Part shown: one piece after another, positions 7,761-16,102 of the stretch
Layout: every line of letters starts with the position of its first letter
Position numbering within the stretch: position 1 is the first letter of the stretch
Assembly: GCA_945860095.1 (NCBI GenBank)
Contig: CAMAPP010000004.1
Location: 1-50,146, forward strand
DNA: 50,146 bases
Direction: 5' to 3'
Source: Rhizobium sp. Q54
GTDB taxonomy: Bacteria > Pseudomonadota > Alphaproteobacteria > CADEGL01
Program-made: the position numbers and the translations under genes
Notes under the pieces: model-generated
What the model was told of the DNA's origin: nothing
Database searches by the model: none
The model's input: the letters and a program-made list of their open reading frames with translations, nothing else

Positions 7761-9569
7761 ATGTCCGTGCCGTTTATCAATCCCCGCGATGTCCGATTCG
7801 TGCTCCACGAGCTTCTGGGCGCCGAGGAGCTCGCGCTTCGTCCGCGCTTCGCCGCGCATGACCGCGAAACCTTCGATGCGGCGATCGAGGTCGCACACGA
7901 TCTCGCTCGCGACCTGTTCTTGAACCACAACCGAGCGAGCGACGAGCGCGAACCGCGCCTGGTCGAAGGCCGGGTCGAAATCATTCCCGAGGTCAAGGCG
8001 GCGATCGACGCCTTTTCGGCCGCTGGATTCCTGGCCGCACACATGGACGCCGAACACGGCGGCCAGCAGATGCCTTGGCTCGTCTCGGTCGCTTGCATGG
8101 CGCATTTCCAGGCCGCCAATGTCGGCACCATCGCCTATCCCTTCCTGACCATGGCGGCGGCCAATTGCCTGAACGCCTTCGGCACGCCCGCGCAGAAGGC
8201 GCGTTTCATGACGCCCATGCTGGAGGGGCGGTATTACGGCACGATGATGCTGACCGAGCCCCAGGCGGGCTCCTCGCTGTCCGATATCGCGACGCGCGCC
8301 GAACTTGGCGAGGACGGGCGCTACCGCCTGACGGGTACGAAGATCTTCATCAGCGGCGGCGATCACGAGATGGCCGAGAACATCGTCCACCTGGTCCTCG
8401 CGCGCATTGCGGGCGCGCCCGCCGGGGCCAAGGGGTTATCGCTTTTCGCCGTGCCGCGCTTTCTCGTCGATGCGGACGGCACGCTGGGGCCGCGCAACGG
8501 CGTGGTGCTCGCGGGTCTCATCCATAAGATGGGCTATCGCGGCACGGTTTCGACCATCATCAAGCTCGGCGAAGCGGCCGAATGCGTGGGCGAGCTCGTC
8601 GGTCCCGTCCATCAGGGCCTCGCGTGCATGTTTCACATGATGAACGAGGCGCGCATCGGGGTCGGCATGGGCGCGATCATGCTTGGCTATGCGGGATATT
8701 TGGCGTCGCTCGATTACGCGCGCAATCGCTCGCAGGGCCGGCTGCCGCAAGAAAAGGATCCGGCAAAAAACCAGACGCCGATCATTGGCCATGCCGACAT
8801 CAAACGCATGTTGCTGGCACAGAAATCCTATGTCGAAGGCGCATTCGCGCTCGGGCTCTATTGCGCGCGTCTCGTCGATGACAAGGCGACCGCGCCTGAG
8901 GAACAGGGGCGCCGCGAGGCGGCGCTGCTGCTCGATATCCTCACCCCCATCGTCAAGGCCTGGCCGTCCGACTGGTGCCTCGAGGCCAATAGACTCGCCA
9001 TCCAGATTCACGGCGGTTACGGCTATACGCGCGATTTCCCGGTCGAACAGCATTATCGCGACAACCGCCTCAACCCCATCCACGAGGGCACGAACGGGAT
9101 TCAGGCGCTCGATCTTCTGGGCCGAAAAGTCTCGATGGCGCACGGGGAGGCATTCGAGCTGCTCTTGCGTGAAATCCTGGTGACGGCGATGACCGCCTCG
9201 CTGCGCGCGTCGCTTTCTACACTCGGCGTCGCGCTTGCCGAAGCGGCGAGCGATCTGCGTGCGACTACCGAAGCGCTGCACGCGGCACGCGACAAGGGCG
9301 AGGTCGAGCGCTTTCTCGCCAATGCTGCGATCTATCTCGAAATGGCCGGCCATATCGCGATTGCATGGATGTGGCTGAAACAGGCCCTCCTCGCCGAGGA
9401 AGAAGCGGCCGATCTCGGCTTGTCATCTTCCGATCGTGCGTTCTATGCGGGAAAATTGGCCGCGTGCCGTTATTTTTTCGCGTGGGAACTGCCCAAGACC
9501 CGGGCGCAGGGCGAATTGCTGCGCTCGCTCGATACCAGCTGTCTTCTGATGGAAGACGCGATGTTCTGA
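7761..9569 (+). CDS. acyl-CoA dehydrogenase, 600-residue class
   Basis: A 602-residue FAD enzyme with the long architecture: N-terminal helical extension, core (MMLTEPQAGSSLSDIATRA; TGTKIFISGGDHEMAENIVHLVLARI), and C-terminal helical domain after residue about 460. The catalytic base is Glu442 in NPIHEGTNGIQALDLLGRK. The same layout occurs in 3-methylmercaptopropionyl-CoA dehydrogenase DmdC and in several medium/aryl acyl-CoA dehydrogenases, so substrate cannot be fixed. ATG 7761 is preceded by GGACGAGAGCCAGCGCCCC. It is divergent from the amidohydrolase and 61 bases upstream of the first M24 gene, which suggests co-transcription with the M24 group. Confidence 0.9.
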   Translation: MSVPFINPRDVRFVLHELLGAEELALRPRFAAHDRETFDAAIEVAHDLARDLFLNHNRASDEREPRLVEGRVEIIPEVKAAIDAFSAAGFLAAHMDAEHGGQQMPWLVSVACMAHFQAANVGTIAYPFLTMAAANCLNAFGTPAQKARFMTPMLEGRYYGTMMLTEPQAGSSLSDIATRAELGEDGRYRLTGTKIFISGGDHEMAENIVHLVLARIAGAPAGAKGLSLFAVPRFLVDADGTLGPRNGVVLAGLIHKMGYRGTVSTIIKLGEAAECVGELVGPVHQGLACMFHMMNEARIGVGMGAIMLGYAGYLASLDYARNRSQGRLPQEKDPAKNQTPIIGHADIKRMLLAQKSYVEGAFALGLYCARLVDDKATAPEEQGRREAALLLDILTPIVKAWPSDWCLEANRLAIQIHGGYGYTRDFPVEQHYRDNRLNPIHEGTNGIQALDLLGRKVSMAHGEAFELLLREILVTAMTASLRASLSTLGVALAEAASDLRATTEALHAARDKGEVERFLANAAIYLEMAGHIAIAWMWLKQALLAEEEAADLGLSSSDRAFYAGKLAACRYFFAWELPKTRAQGELLRSLDTSCLLMEDAMF

Positions 9570-9630
9570 CGCCGAATTTCCGCCGCCATATCCGAATGGG
9601 CGGCGCCGCATCCGAATGAAGGAGGACAAA

Positions 9631-10782
9631 ATGGCACTGCATTTCAGCCGCGACGAGTACAAGCGCCGCCAGGCCGCTTCATGCCGAGCAATGATCAAGC
9701 TCGGCCTCGACGGTTTGCTCATCTTCCGCCAGGAGAGCATGTACTACCTGACCGGTTACGATACCGGCGGATATTCCATGTTCCAAGGCATGTATCTCAA
9801 TGCCGATGGGCGCATCGCCCTGCTCACGCGCACGGCTGATCGCATTCAATCGCGCATGACTTCGGTGCTCAAGGACATCCGCATCTGGTACGACCGCGAG
9901 GGCGCCAATCCCGCGCTCGATCTTCGCGCCATGATGGCGGATTTGGGTGCCGCCGGAAAGCGCGTCGGCATCGAGTATCACGCCTACGGCTTCACCGCCG
10001 AACGCGGCCGCATGGTCGATGCGGCGCTCGAGGGCTTCTGCCGCACCGAGAACGCGACCGATCTCGTGCGCCTGCTGCGCCTGGTGAAAAGTCCCGCCGA
10101 GCTCAAATACGTCCGGCGTGCCGGTGAACTGTCCGACGACGCCCTGGCGGTCGCCAACCGTATGTGCGTGCCCGGCGCCCATACCGGCGCCATATACGGC
10201 GAGATGATCGCAGCCATCATGCGCGGCGACGGCGACCCGCCTGCCTCGCGCTTTCCCATCGGCGCCGGCGAAGAGGCCATGATGGTCCGCTATCACACCG
10301 GTCACGGCCATGTCGGCAAGAACGACAACTGCGTGTTCGAATTCGCCGCTGCCTACCGCCACTACCACACCGCGCTCATGCACAATGTCATCACCGGCAA
10401 GCCCTCCAAGCGGCACGCCGACATGTTCAAGGCGTGCCGGCTGGCACTGGACGCGTGCGAGGACACGCTGCGCGCGGGCAAGACCGTGGGCGATGTTTAC
10501 GCCGCCCACGCCAAGTCGATGACGAAGTCCGGCTTCGGCAAATCGATCCTCGCGGCGTGCGGCTATACTCTTGGCGCCACCTATCCGCCGTCTTGGATGG
10601 ACTGGCCGATGTTCTGGAAGGACAATCCGCAGGTCATCGCGCCGGGCATGGTGTTCTTCATGCACATGATCCTGCTCGATGATCGCACGGGCGTGTCGAT
10701 GTCGCTTGGCGAGACTGCGATCGTGACCAAGGGCAAGTGCGAGCCCGTCAATCACGCACCGCGCGAACTCGTGGTCAATTGA
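9631..10782 (+). CDS. M24-family ectoine-hydrolase-like protein, copy 1
   Basis: A 383-residue protein of the creatinase/prolidase (M24) fold: creatinase-like N-domain (GLDGLLIFRQESMYYLTGYD), then a pita-bread C-domain. Canonical M24 metal ligands are not conserved. The first Asp position reads Glu237 (VFEFAAAYRHYHTALM), the HGIG motif reads GYTLGATYPPSW (311 onward), and the ITIEPG Glu reads His (FFMHMILLDD); only the late Glu361 (SLGETAIV) remains. The YRHYH and GY-x-x-G-x-x-YPP signatures resemble DoeA/EutD ectoine hydrolases, which open cyclic ectoine. ATG 9631 is chosen over 9616 because AAGGAGGA lies between them and because all three paralogues begin MALHF. Substrate unproven. Confidence 0.8.
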   Translation: MALHFSRDEYKRRQAASCRAMIKLGLDGLLIFRQESMYYLTGYDTGGYSMFQGMYLNADGRIALLTRTADRIQSRMTSVLKDIRIWYDREGANPALDLRAMMADLGAAGKRVGIEYHAYGFTAERGRMVDAALEGFCRTENATDLVRLLRLVKSPAELKYVRRAGELSDDALAVANRMCVPGAHTGAIYGEMIAAIMRGDGDPPASRFPIGAGEEAMMVRYHTGHGHVGKNDNCVFEFAAAYRHYHTALMHNVITGKPSKRHADMFKACRLALDACEDTLRAGKTVGDVYAAHAKSMTKSGFGKSILAACGYTLGATYPPSWMDWPMFWKDNPQVIAPGMVFFMHMILLDDRTGVSMSLGETAIVTKGKCEPVNHAPRELVVN

Positions 10783-10879
10783 CGTACCGGTCGAAGGAAG
10801 CCCCAGTCCGTGGATGGCCGAGTCTATGGAGCGCCCAATTTATGGAGTGCAGGGCCAATTCAAGGACTGATTCGGGTGT

Positions 10880-10920
10880 GGCCGAAACCCTTGGGCGCTT
10901 GACGCCTGGGGGTTTCGGCC
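10880..10920. terminator. 11-bp inverted repeat between M24 copies 1 and 2
   Basis: GGCCGAAACCC (10880-10890) pairs with GGGTTTCGGCC (10910-10920) across a 19-base loop that itself holds GGGCG/CGCCT. There is no clear U-run (TTACGG follows), so it may be an attenuator, RNA-processing site or weak terminator that separates expression of copy 1 from copy 2. Confidence 0.45.
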
Positions 10921-10964
10921 TTACGGCCGCCGAGCGGCAATAGAAATAGAAGGGGAGAATCATC

Positions 10965-12119
10965 GTGGCCTTACATTTCTCGCGCGCGGAATTCGCGCGC
11001 CGGCAAAAATCGGCATGCCGCGAGCTCGCGCGGCGCGGCCTCGATGGTCTCATCTGCTTTCGCCAGGAAAGCATGTATTGGCTGACGGGCTATGACACCA
11101 ACGGCTTCAGCCTCTTCCAGGGCATGTATCTCGGCGCGGACGGAAAAATTGCGCTCTGCACGCGTGGCGCCGATCGCTTGCAGTCGAAATACACCTCGGT
11201 CATCAAGGACGTACGCATCTGGACCGACCGCGAGGGCGCGACGCCCGCCATCGATCTGCGCGACATGCTCGAGTCCTATGGCTGCCGAGGCAAGCGTTTG
11301 GGCGTCGAGTACGACGCTTACGGTCTTACCGGCGCGCGCGCGAAAATGGTGGATGCAGCACTCGAGGGCTTCTGCCGCACCGAGGAAGCAACCGATATCG
11401 TCCGCCTGCTGCGCATCGTCAAAAGTCCGGCGGAAATGCGCTATGTGCGTAAGGCAGGCAAGCTCGCCGATGACGCGCGCGATATCGCGATGGCGGATTG
11501 CGTGCCAGGCGCTTCGATCGCGCGGATCTATGGCGACATGCTGGGCGCGATCATGGCGGGCGACGGCGATCCGACGGCCGCGCGTTGGCCTATCGGCGCG
11601 GGGCAGGAGGCGTTGTTCGTGCGCTATCACACCGGACACAAGCCCGTGTCCAAGACCCACGACCAGAGTACGTTCGAGTTCGCCGCGTCCTATCGGCATT
11701 ATCACACGGTGATGATGTTCGCCGTGCTGACGGGTAAGATCGACCCCCGCCACCGCGCGATGTTCGCGGTGGCGCGCGATGCCCTCGATGCCGCCGAGGC
11801 GGCGATGCGTCCGGGCAATTTGGTCGGCGATATCTTCAAGGCCCAGTCCAAGATCATTGCCAAATCCAAATTTTCGCGCACGACCCTGCCGGCCTGCGGC
11901 TATACCGTCGGCGCCAATTTCCCGCCGACCTGGATGGACGGCTGTTTCATCCATTCCGGCAATCCCCAGGTGCTGAATCCGGGCATGGTGTTCTTCAAGC
12001 AGATCATGCTGCTCGACGATCGCACGGGACTTTCCATGTCACTCGGCGAGACCTCGCTAGTCACATCCAGGGGCTGCGAGCAGGTTTGCCATGCGCCGCG
12101 CCACTTGGTCTGCAACTGA
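10965..12119 (+). CDS. M24-family ectoine-hydrolase-like protein, copy 2
   Basis: A 384-residue paralogue of the preceding gene, aligned along its whole length without large gaps (MALHFSRAEFARRQK; YWLTGYDTNGFSLFQGMYLGADGK). It has the same altered M24 centre: STFEFAASYRHYHTVMM, CGYTVGANFPPTWMDG, and SLGETSLVT. It differs most in the substrate-side loop (TWMDGCFIHSGNPQVL versus SWMDWPMFWKDNPQVI) and has FFKQIMLLDD where copy 1 has FFMHMILLDD. The start is GTG 10965, preceded by AAGGGGAGAATCATC. Copy-specific differences around the presumed pocket suggest distinct substrates or a hetero-oligomer rather than simple redundancy. Confidence 0.8.
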   Translation: MALHFSRAEFARRQKSACRELARRGLDGLICFRQESMYWLTGYDTNGFSLFQGMYLGADGKIALCTRGADRLQSKYTSVIKDVRIWTDREGATPAIDLRDMLESYGCRGKRLGVEYDAYGLTGARAKMVDAALEGFCRTEEATDIVRLLRIVKSPAEMRYVRKAGKLADDARDIAMADCVPGASIARIYGDMLGAIMAGDGDPTAARWPIGAGQEALFVRYHTGHKPVSKTHDQSTFEFAASYRHYHTVMMFAVLTGKIDPRHRAMFAVARDALDAAEAAMRPGNLVGDIFKAQSKIIAKSKFSRTTLPACGYTVGANFPPTWMDGCFIHSGNPQVLNPGMVFFKQIMLLDDRTGLSMSLGETSLVTSRGCEQVCHAPRHLVCN

Positions 12120-12213
12120 GCGGCCAGGCGGCGGTAAAGGGTAAAGGGAGCAAGTGTTACGGCCTCGCGCGGTTGCGTGATCGCGGAAGCCGTAAGAAGA
12201 ATTATGAGGGCCT

Positions 12214-12765
12214 ATGTCAATCTTCGCCGCGTTTCGCGCTTATCACGCCGTGCTCGTGGTGTTCTGCGTGCTCGCCTATCTTACGGGTGAGGCCGGACGT
12301 ATTCATGACTGGCTCGGTTACGGCGTCGCGGCGGCAATCGGCTTTCGCCTGCTGTGGTCGCCGTTCGGGCCGCGCCATCTCGGGATCTCGCGCGTATTTC
12401 CGGGCCTTGCTGAATTGCGCGCCGTGCGCTGGATCGACAACCCGGCGATCGGGAAGTTCTTCCTCTCCGGCCTTGTGCTGAGCCTCCTGGTCGCAACCGG
12501 CACGGGGCTCGCGATGGACCGCGAGTTTCGCGGCTTGTTCGCAGGCGTTTCACCCGCGATCGCGGACGATGCTGGTGGGAATGCGAGCGAGCGCAAGCGC
12601 GAGGGTGAATTTGGCGTCCTTGGCGGGTTGCACGAGTTTTCCGCAAATCTCGTGTTCCTGCTTGTTGCCGGCCATGCGAGCTTCGTATTGCTGTTTCGCC
12701 GCCCACTTGCGCGGTACATGCTGTTCCTCGCGCCCGCGCCGACGAAGCGGCATAAGGCTGACTGA
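12214..12765 (+). CDS. cytochrome b561-family membrane protein
   Basis: A 183-residue protein with four hydrophobic helices. Haem-ligand candidates are His11 (AYHAVLVVF), His31 (GRIHDWLGYGVAAAIGFRLLW), His140 (GLHEFSANLVFLL) and His154 (VAGHASFVLL), the pattern of bacterial cytochrome b561 / Ni-hydrogenase b-type cytochromes (PF01292). Such proteins pass electrons across the inner membrane. The hydrophilic loop at residues 115-135 is longer than usual and charged. It is placed between M24 copies 2 and 3 on the same strand, which is unexpected. It may take electrons from a dehydrogenase or flavoprotein encoded nearby, but no partner cytochrome c is present. Confidence 0.82.
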   Translation: MSIFAAFRAYHAVLVVFCVLAYLTGEAGRIHDWLGYGVAAAIGFRLLWSPFGPRHLGISRVFPGLAELRAVRWIDNPAIGKFFLSGLVLSLLVATGTGLAMDREFRGLFAGVSPAIADDAGGNASERKREGEFGVLGGLHEFSANLVFLLVAGHASFVLLFRRPLARYMLFLAPAPTKRHKAD

Positions 12766-12807
12766 CGACTTGGTGCGCCGCGCTATTTGACCATCGGGGA
12801 GGGTGTG

Positions 12808-14025
12808 ATGGCTTTGCATTTCACGCGACGGGAATTTGCGGCGCGAAAGGCCAAGACCTTAGCCGCCATGGCCAAGGCCGGTCTCGACGGCTTGCTCATC
12901 TTCCGTCAGGAAACCATGTACTGGCTCACGGGCTACGACACCGAGGGCTTTGTGCTGTTTCAGGGCATGTATCTCGCTGCGGACGGGCGCACGGCGTTGG
13001 TCACGCGCTCGGCCGATGATCTGCAATCGCGCCTGACCTCGGTGCTCGAGGACATCCGCATCTGGCGCGACGAGGAGGGGGCCAATCCCGCGCTTGATCT
13101 TCGCGCCATGGTCGGCGATCTCGGCGGGCGCGGACGGCGCATCGGCGTCGAGTATCACGCCTACGGTCTGACGGCCCAACGCGGCAAGGCGGTGGATGCG
13201 GCCTTCGAGGACTTCGCCACGCTCTCGGACGCGTCCGACCTCGTGCGTCTCTTGCGCCTGGTCAAAAGCCCGGCCGAGCTCGACTATATGCGCAAATCCG
13301 GCAAGCTCGCCGACAAGGCCCTGGCGATCGCCAATGAAATGACCCAGCCGGGTGTGGCGGTGGGGGCGATTTACGGCGCGATGATGAACGCGGTGCTGTC
13401 GGGCGACGGCGATCCCTCGGCGTCGCGCTGGCCGATGGGTGGCGGGCAGGATGCCCTGTTCGTGCGCTATCACACCGGCCACGGCAAGGTCGCGCGCCAC
13501 GATCAGGTGTTGTTCGAGTTCGCCGCGTCCTATCGCCACTACCATGCGGCGCTCATGAACGTGGTGTTGACGGGAACCGTCGATCCGCGACACGCCGATA
13601 TGTTCAAGGCCGCGCGCACGGCGCTGGATGCTTACGTCGATGCGCTCCGCCCGGGACGAACGGTCGGCGAGATTTTCGACACTCATGCCCGGTCGTTGAC
13701 CCGGTCGGGCTATGCGGAGTGCTATCTCAATGCCTGCGGCTACACGATGGGAGTGACCTATCCGCCCTCGTGGATGGATTGGCCGATGTGCTGGCATGGC
13801 AATCCCCAGGTCCTCGAACCCGGCATGGTGTTTTTCCTGCACATGATCATGCTGGACAAGCGCACGGGCCTGTCGATGTCGGTCGGCGAACAGGCGATCC
13901 TCACGAAGGGCGCGGCCGAACGCATCACCCATGCGCCGCGCCGCCTCGTCGTCAATGCGCCGCCCGCGCGCGGCGTGCGCTACGCGCCGAAGTCCACGCG
14001 CGCAAAGGCGAAAAAGAACCGCTGA
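12808..14025 (+). CDS. M24-family ectoine-hydrolase-like protein, copy 3
   Basis: The third paralogue, 405 residues from ATG 12808, which is preceded by GGGGAGGGTGTG. An in-frame TTG at 12787 would add only seven residues. It shares all family landmarks with the other copies: MALHFTRREF, YWLTGYDTEGFVLFQGMYLAADGR, VLFEFAASYRHYHAALM, CGYTMGVTYPPSWMDWPM and MSVGEQAILT. Its loop is closer to copy 1 than to copy 2. It carries a unique 20-residue basic C-terminal tail (VRYAPK then Lys/Arg-rich) not present in copies 1 and 2. Confidence 0.8.
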   Translation: MALHFTRREFAARKAKTLAAMAKAGLDGLLIFRQETMYWLTGYDTEGFVLFQGMYLAADGRTALVTRSADDLQSRLTSVLEDIRIWRDEEGANPALDLRAMVGDLGGRGRRIGVEYHAYGLTAQRGKAVDAAFEDFATLSDASDLVRLLRLVKSPAELDYMRKSGKLADKALAIANEMTQPGVAVGAIYGAMMNAVLSGDGDPSASRWPMGGGQDALFVRYHTGHGKVARHDQVLFEFAASYRHYHAALMNVVLTGTVDPRHADMFKAARTALDAYVDALRPGRTVGEIFDTHARSLTRSGYAECYLNACGYTMGVTYPPSWMDWPMCWHGNPQVLEPGMVFFLHMIMLDKRTGLSMSVGEQAILTKGAAERITHAPRRLVVNAPPARGVRYAPKSTRAKAKKNR

Positions 14026-14056
14026 TTCGGCGAGCGAACGATAGGCGCGCCGAATC
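14024..14056. other. 9-bp inverted repeat at the stop of M24 copy 3
   Basis: GATTCGGCG (14024-14032) and CGCCGAATC (14048-14056) form a hairpin overlapping the stop codon. No U-run follows, so terminator function is doubtful. The following 200 bases up to the next terminator show no gene. Confidence 0.35.
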
Positions 14057-14257
14057 CGCTCCGTGTGCTTGCAAGCGATGTTATTCCGTGCCGCGTTGAG
14101 CGCGGCTGGCACGCAAGCGCCATGGAACGGGCAAAGCGCACGCGCGCCATAAGACAGCAAACCCAATCGCGTCCGTTCGCAAGGGCCGCGCGGGACAGTA
14201 TGAAGTCGGCACGTAAGGTTTGTAGGCTATTGGCCCCTGCGGCACGGACCCCAAACG

Positions 14258-14286
14258 AAAAGCGCCGGACCCCAGGGTCCGGCGCT
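14258..14286 (-). terminator. rho-independent terminator of the racemase pair
   Basis: AGCGCCGGACCC (14261-14272) and GGGTCCGGCGCT (14275-14286) form a 12-bp near-perfect stem. On the minus strand it is followed by TTTCGTTT. It lies 25 bases past the stop of the racemase-like gene at 14312. Confidence 0.75.
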
Positions 14287-14311
14287 CCGTAACACTTCCA
14301 AGGTATTTCAA

Positions 14312-15049
14312 TCAGTAGTACCGGCCTTCGTAGGAACGGGAATGTGTTCCGCGCTGGACGTAATCAATCATGTTGATGAAGTCGTACACCGGCAGGCCAG
14401 TCGCGTCTTGCACCGCCTTGGAATAGGGCGGAAGCATCGAACATTCGAGAATGATCGCGCCCATATCCGGGTTGTCCTTCACCATGCGCTTGGCGACGGC
14501 GATGGTCTCGGTGGTGATGCGGTCGGTATCGAGATCGCTGTCCTCGTCGAGAATGGCTTTCTTGAAGTGCGGCTCGTCTTCCATGCCGCGCACCACGACG
14601 TTCATCGAATTGTCGACGCCGGCGAGTTCGAGAACCCGGTTGCCGAGCGCGCGTGCCGAGGCCGTGATGACGCCGACGGGACGCTTGGAGCCAAGGAACG
14701 ACGAGACGAACGGAATTTGCAGCAGACTCGACATCGCGACCGGGATGCTCACCGAGCGCGCCACCAAATCCTGGTAGTTCATGAAGAAACCGCAATCGGA
14801 CGAGATTGCCTTGACGCCCTGCGCCTCGAGTTCCTGCGCCGCCTTGATGACGGCGGGCTCGAGTTCGGGATCGGCGGCGAACACGCGCTGGGTCGTGGCG
14901 CCCGGCACGGTCTTGTACAGCACGGGGTAATCGTAGGTCGTGGCATTTCCGACATCGCCCGGAACGAACGGGCCGCGATATTCGAGCAGCAGAATGCCCA
15001 CGGAATAGCCGTAGGCTTCCGCCTTTGGACGAACCTTGTAAACCGGCAT
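14312..15049 (-). CDS. Asp/Glu-racemase superfamily protein (EutA-like context), copy A
   Basis: A 245-residue protein with both catalytic-type cysteines of the Asp/Glu/hydantoin racemase fold: Cys86 in AISSDCGFFMNY and Cys203 in IILECSMLPPYSKAVQ. Members racemise, isomerise or decarboxylate small acids; EutA of the hydroxyectoine pathway belongs to this superfamily. The open frame extends upstream to 15202 but overlaps the next gene. ATG 15049 follows GAGGGAGAAAAGTC. It is separated by 23 bases from copy B on the same strand and ends before a strong terminator, so the two form a short operon. Which reaction it catalyses cannot be read from sequence. Confidence 0.82.
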   Translation of the reverse strand: MPVYKVRPKAEAYGYSVGILLLEYRGPFVPGDVGNATTYDYPVLYKTVPGATTQRVFAADPELEPAVIKAAQELEAQGVKAISSDCGFFMNYQDLVARSVSIPVAMSSLLQIPFVSSFLGSKRPVGVITASARALGNRVLELAGVDNSMNVVVRGMEDEPHFKKAILDEDSDLDTDRITTETIAVAKRMVKDNPDMGAIILECSMLPPYSKAVQDATGLPVYDFINMIDYVQRGTHSRSYEGRYY

Positions 15050-15072
15050 GACTTTTCTCCCTCGCCGCAGGC

Positions 15073-15807
15073 TCAGTACGCGCCCTGATAGGTGTGCTGC
15101 TGGGTGCCCGATTGCATGTAGTCGATCATGGAAATGAAGTCGTAAACCGGCAGGTTCACGGCTTCCTGCACCGCCTTCGCATAGGGCGGCAGCATGGAAC
15201 ATTCGAGCAGGATCGCGCCCATGGTGGGGTGTTGCCTCACCATGTCCTTGGCGCAGCGGATGGTTTCCTCGGTGATGAGGTCGGAATCAAGCGTGCCCTT
15301 TTCCTCGAGAATCGCGGTCTTGAACTCGGGCTCGTTCTGCAGGCCGCGGATGACCAGCGGGTTTTTCACCTTCACACCCGCGCGGGCGAGGAAGTCCATC
15401 GTCAGATTGGTCGAATCGGCCGTGATCACGCCGATGGGGCGCGAGGGTTCGACCGTCTTGGCGATGAAGGGCAGCTGCAACAGGCTGGAAAGCGCGACCG
15501 GCACCTTGACCGCCTCGCGCACGGCCGCCTGGAATTGCAGCATGAAGCCGCAATCCGAGGAAATCCCGCGCACGCCCGCGGCCTCGAGTTCCTTCGCCGC
15601 TGCCGCCATCTTCGCGTTGAATTCGGGCGCGCCGTTGAGGCACACCGATGTCGAAAGCCCCTCGACGGTCTTGTAGATGACCGGATAGTCGTAGGTGTGG
15701 GCGTTCGCCACGTCGCCCGGAATGAACGGAGCCTTGGCGTCGAGCAGCAGGATGCCCACGGCCTGGCCGTAGCTTTCCGCCGCTTTGCGCGTCTTGTAGA
15801 TCGTCAT
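15073..15807 (-). CDS. Asp/Glu-racemase superfamily protein (EutA-like context), copy B
   Basis: A 244-residue tandem paralogue of copy A with cysteines at exactly the same positions: Cys86 (GISSDCGFMLQF) and Cys203 (ILLECSMLPPYAKAVQ). Alignment is essentially gap-free over the full length (GDVANAHTYDYPVIYKT; VYDFISMIDYMQSGT). ATG 15807 is preceded by GAGGGAGGACGAT; upstream in-frame codons to 16023 are shadow sequence. It is divergent from the aminotransferase gene, so both operons probably share the 295-bp control region. Two retained racemase copies suggest two stereo- or substrate-specific steps, or a heterodimer. Confidence 0.82.
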   Translation of the reverse strand: MTIYKTRKAAESYGQAVGILLLDAKAPFIPGDVANAHTYDYPVIYKTVEGLSTSVCLNGAPEFNAKMAAAAKELEAAGVRGISSDCGFMLQFQAAVREAVKVPVALSSLLQLPFIAKTVEPSRPIGVITADSTNLTMDFLARAGVKVKNPLVIRGLQNEPEFKTAILEEKGTLDSDLITEETIRCAKDMVRQHPTMGAILLECSMLPPYAKAVQEAVNLPVYDFISMIDYMQSGTQQHTYQGAY

Positions 15808-15828
15808 ATCGTCCTCCCTCGATCTGGT

Positions 15829-15842
15829 CTGAACTTGTTCAG
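15829..15842. promoter_or_regulatory. palindromic operator candidate in divergent control region
   Basis: CTGAAC-TT-GTTCAG has perfect six-base arms. It lies 22 bases before the racemase copy B start and about 260 bases before the divergent aminotransferase gene. No regulator gene is present in the window, so the binding protein is unknown. The rest of 15808-16102 holds no gene. The assignment rests on symmetry and position only. Confidence 0.35.
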
Positions 15843-16102
15843 GCTTGGTCGCCTTCGCGCCGAACGCGCGGGCGATGGCCGGTTCGTCTCTCACGCCGAG
15901 GCGGCCCCATCCGGCCTCCCACGGCGCAAATACGCTCCCGTTTATGCTAGCGAATCCTTGCCCTCCGGTCCATGGGGCGAGGTTGCGGCAAGCCGGGTCG
16001 GGCGTTAATCTTGGCGCCGTCAAATCTCGCTATTTCGTTCAGGAAGATAGCCGCCGGGCGTCGCGCCGCGCGCCCGCGCAAAACCGTTACGGGAGGAACC
16101 CC

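Noticed and set aside
7761-10782. DMSP degradation locus (DmdC-like acyl-CoA dehydrogenase next to a DddP-like M24 protein)
   Set aside because: The M24 signatures (YRHYH, GYTLG-x-x-YPP) fit ectoine-hydrolase types better than DddP, three copies are present, and no other dmd gene is found. The DmdC length class covers many substrates.
15845-16102. 86-residue N-terminal extension of the class III aminotransferase
   Set aside because: The composition is leader-like, a GGGAGG ribosome site directly precedes ATG 16103, and the family starts there.
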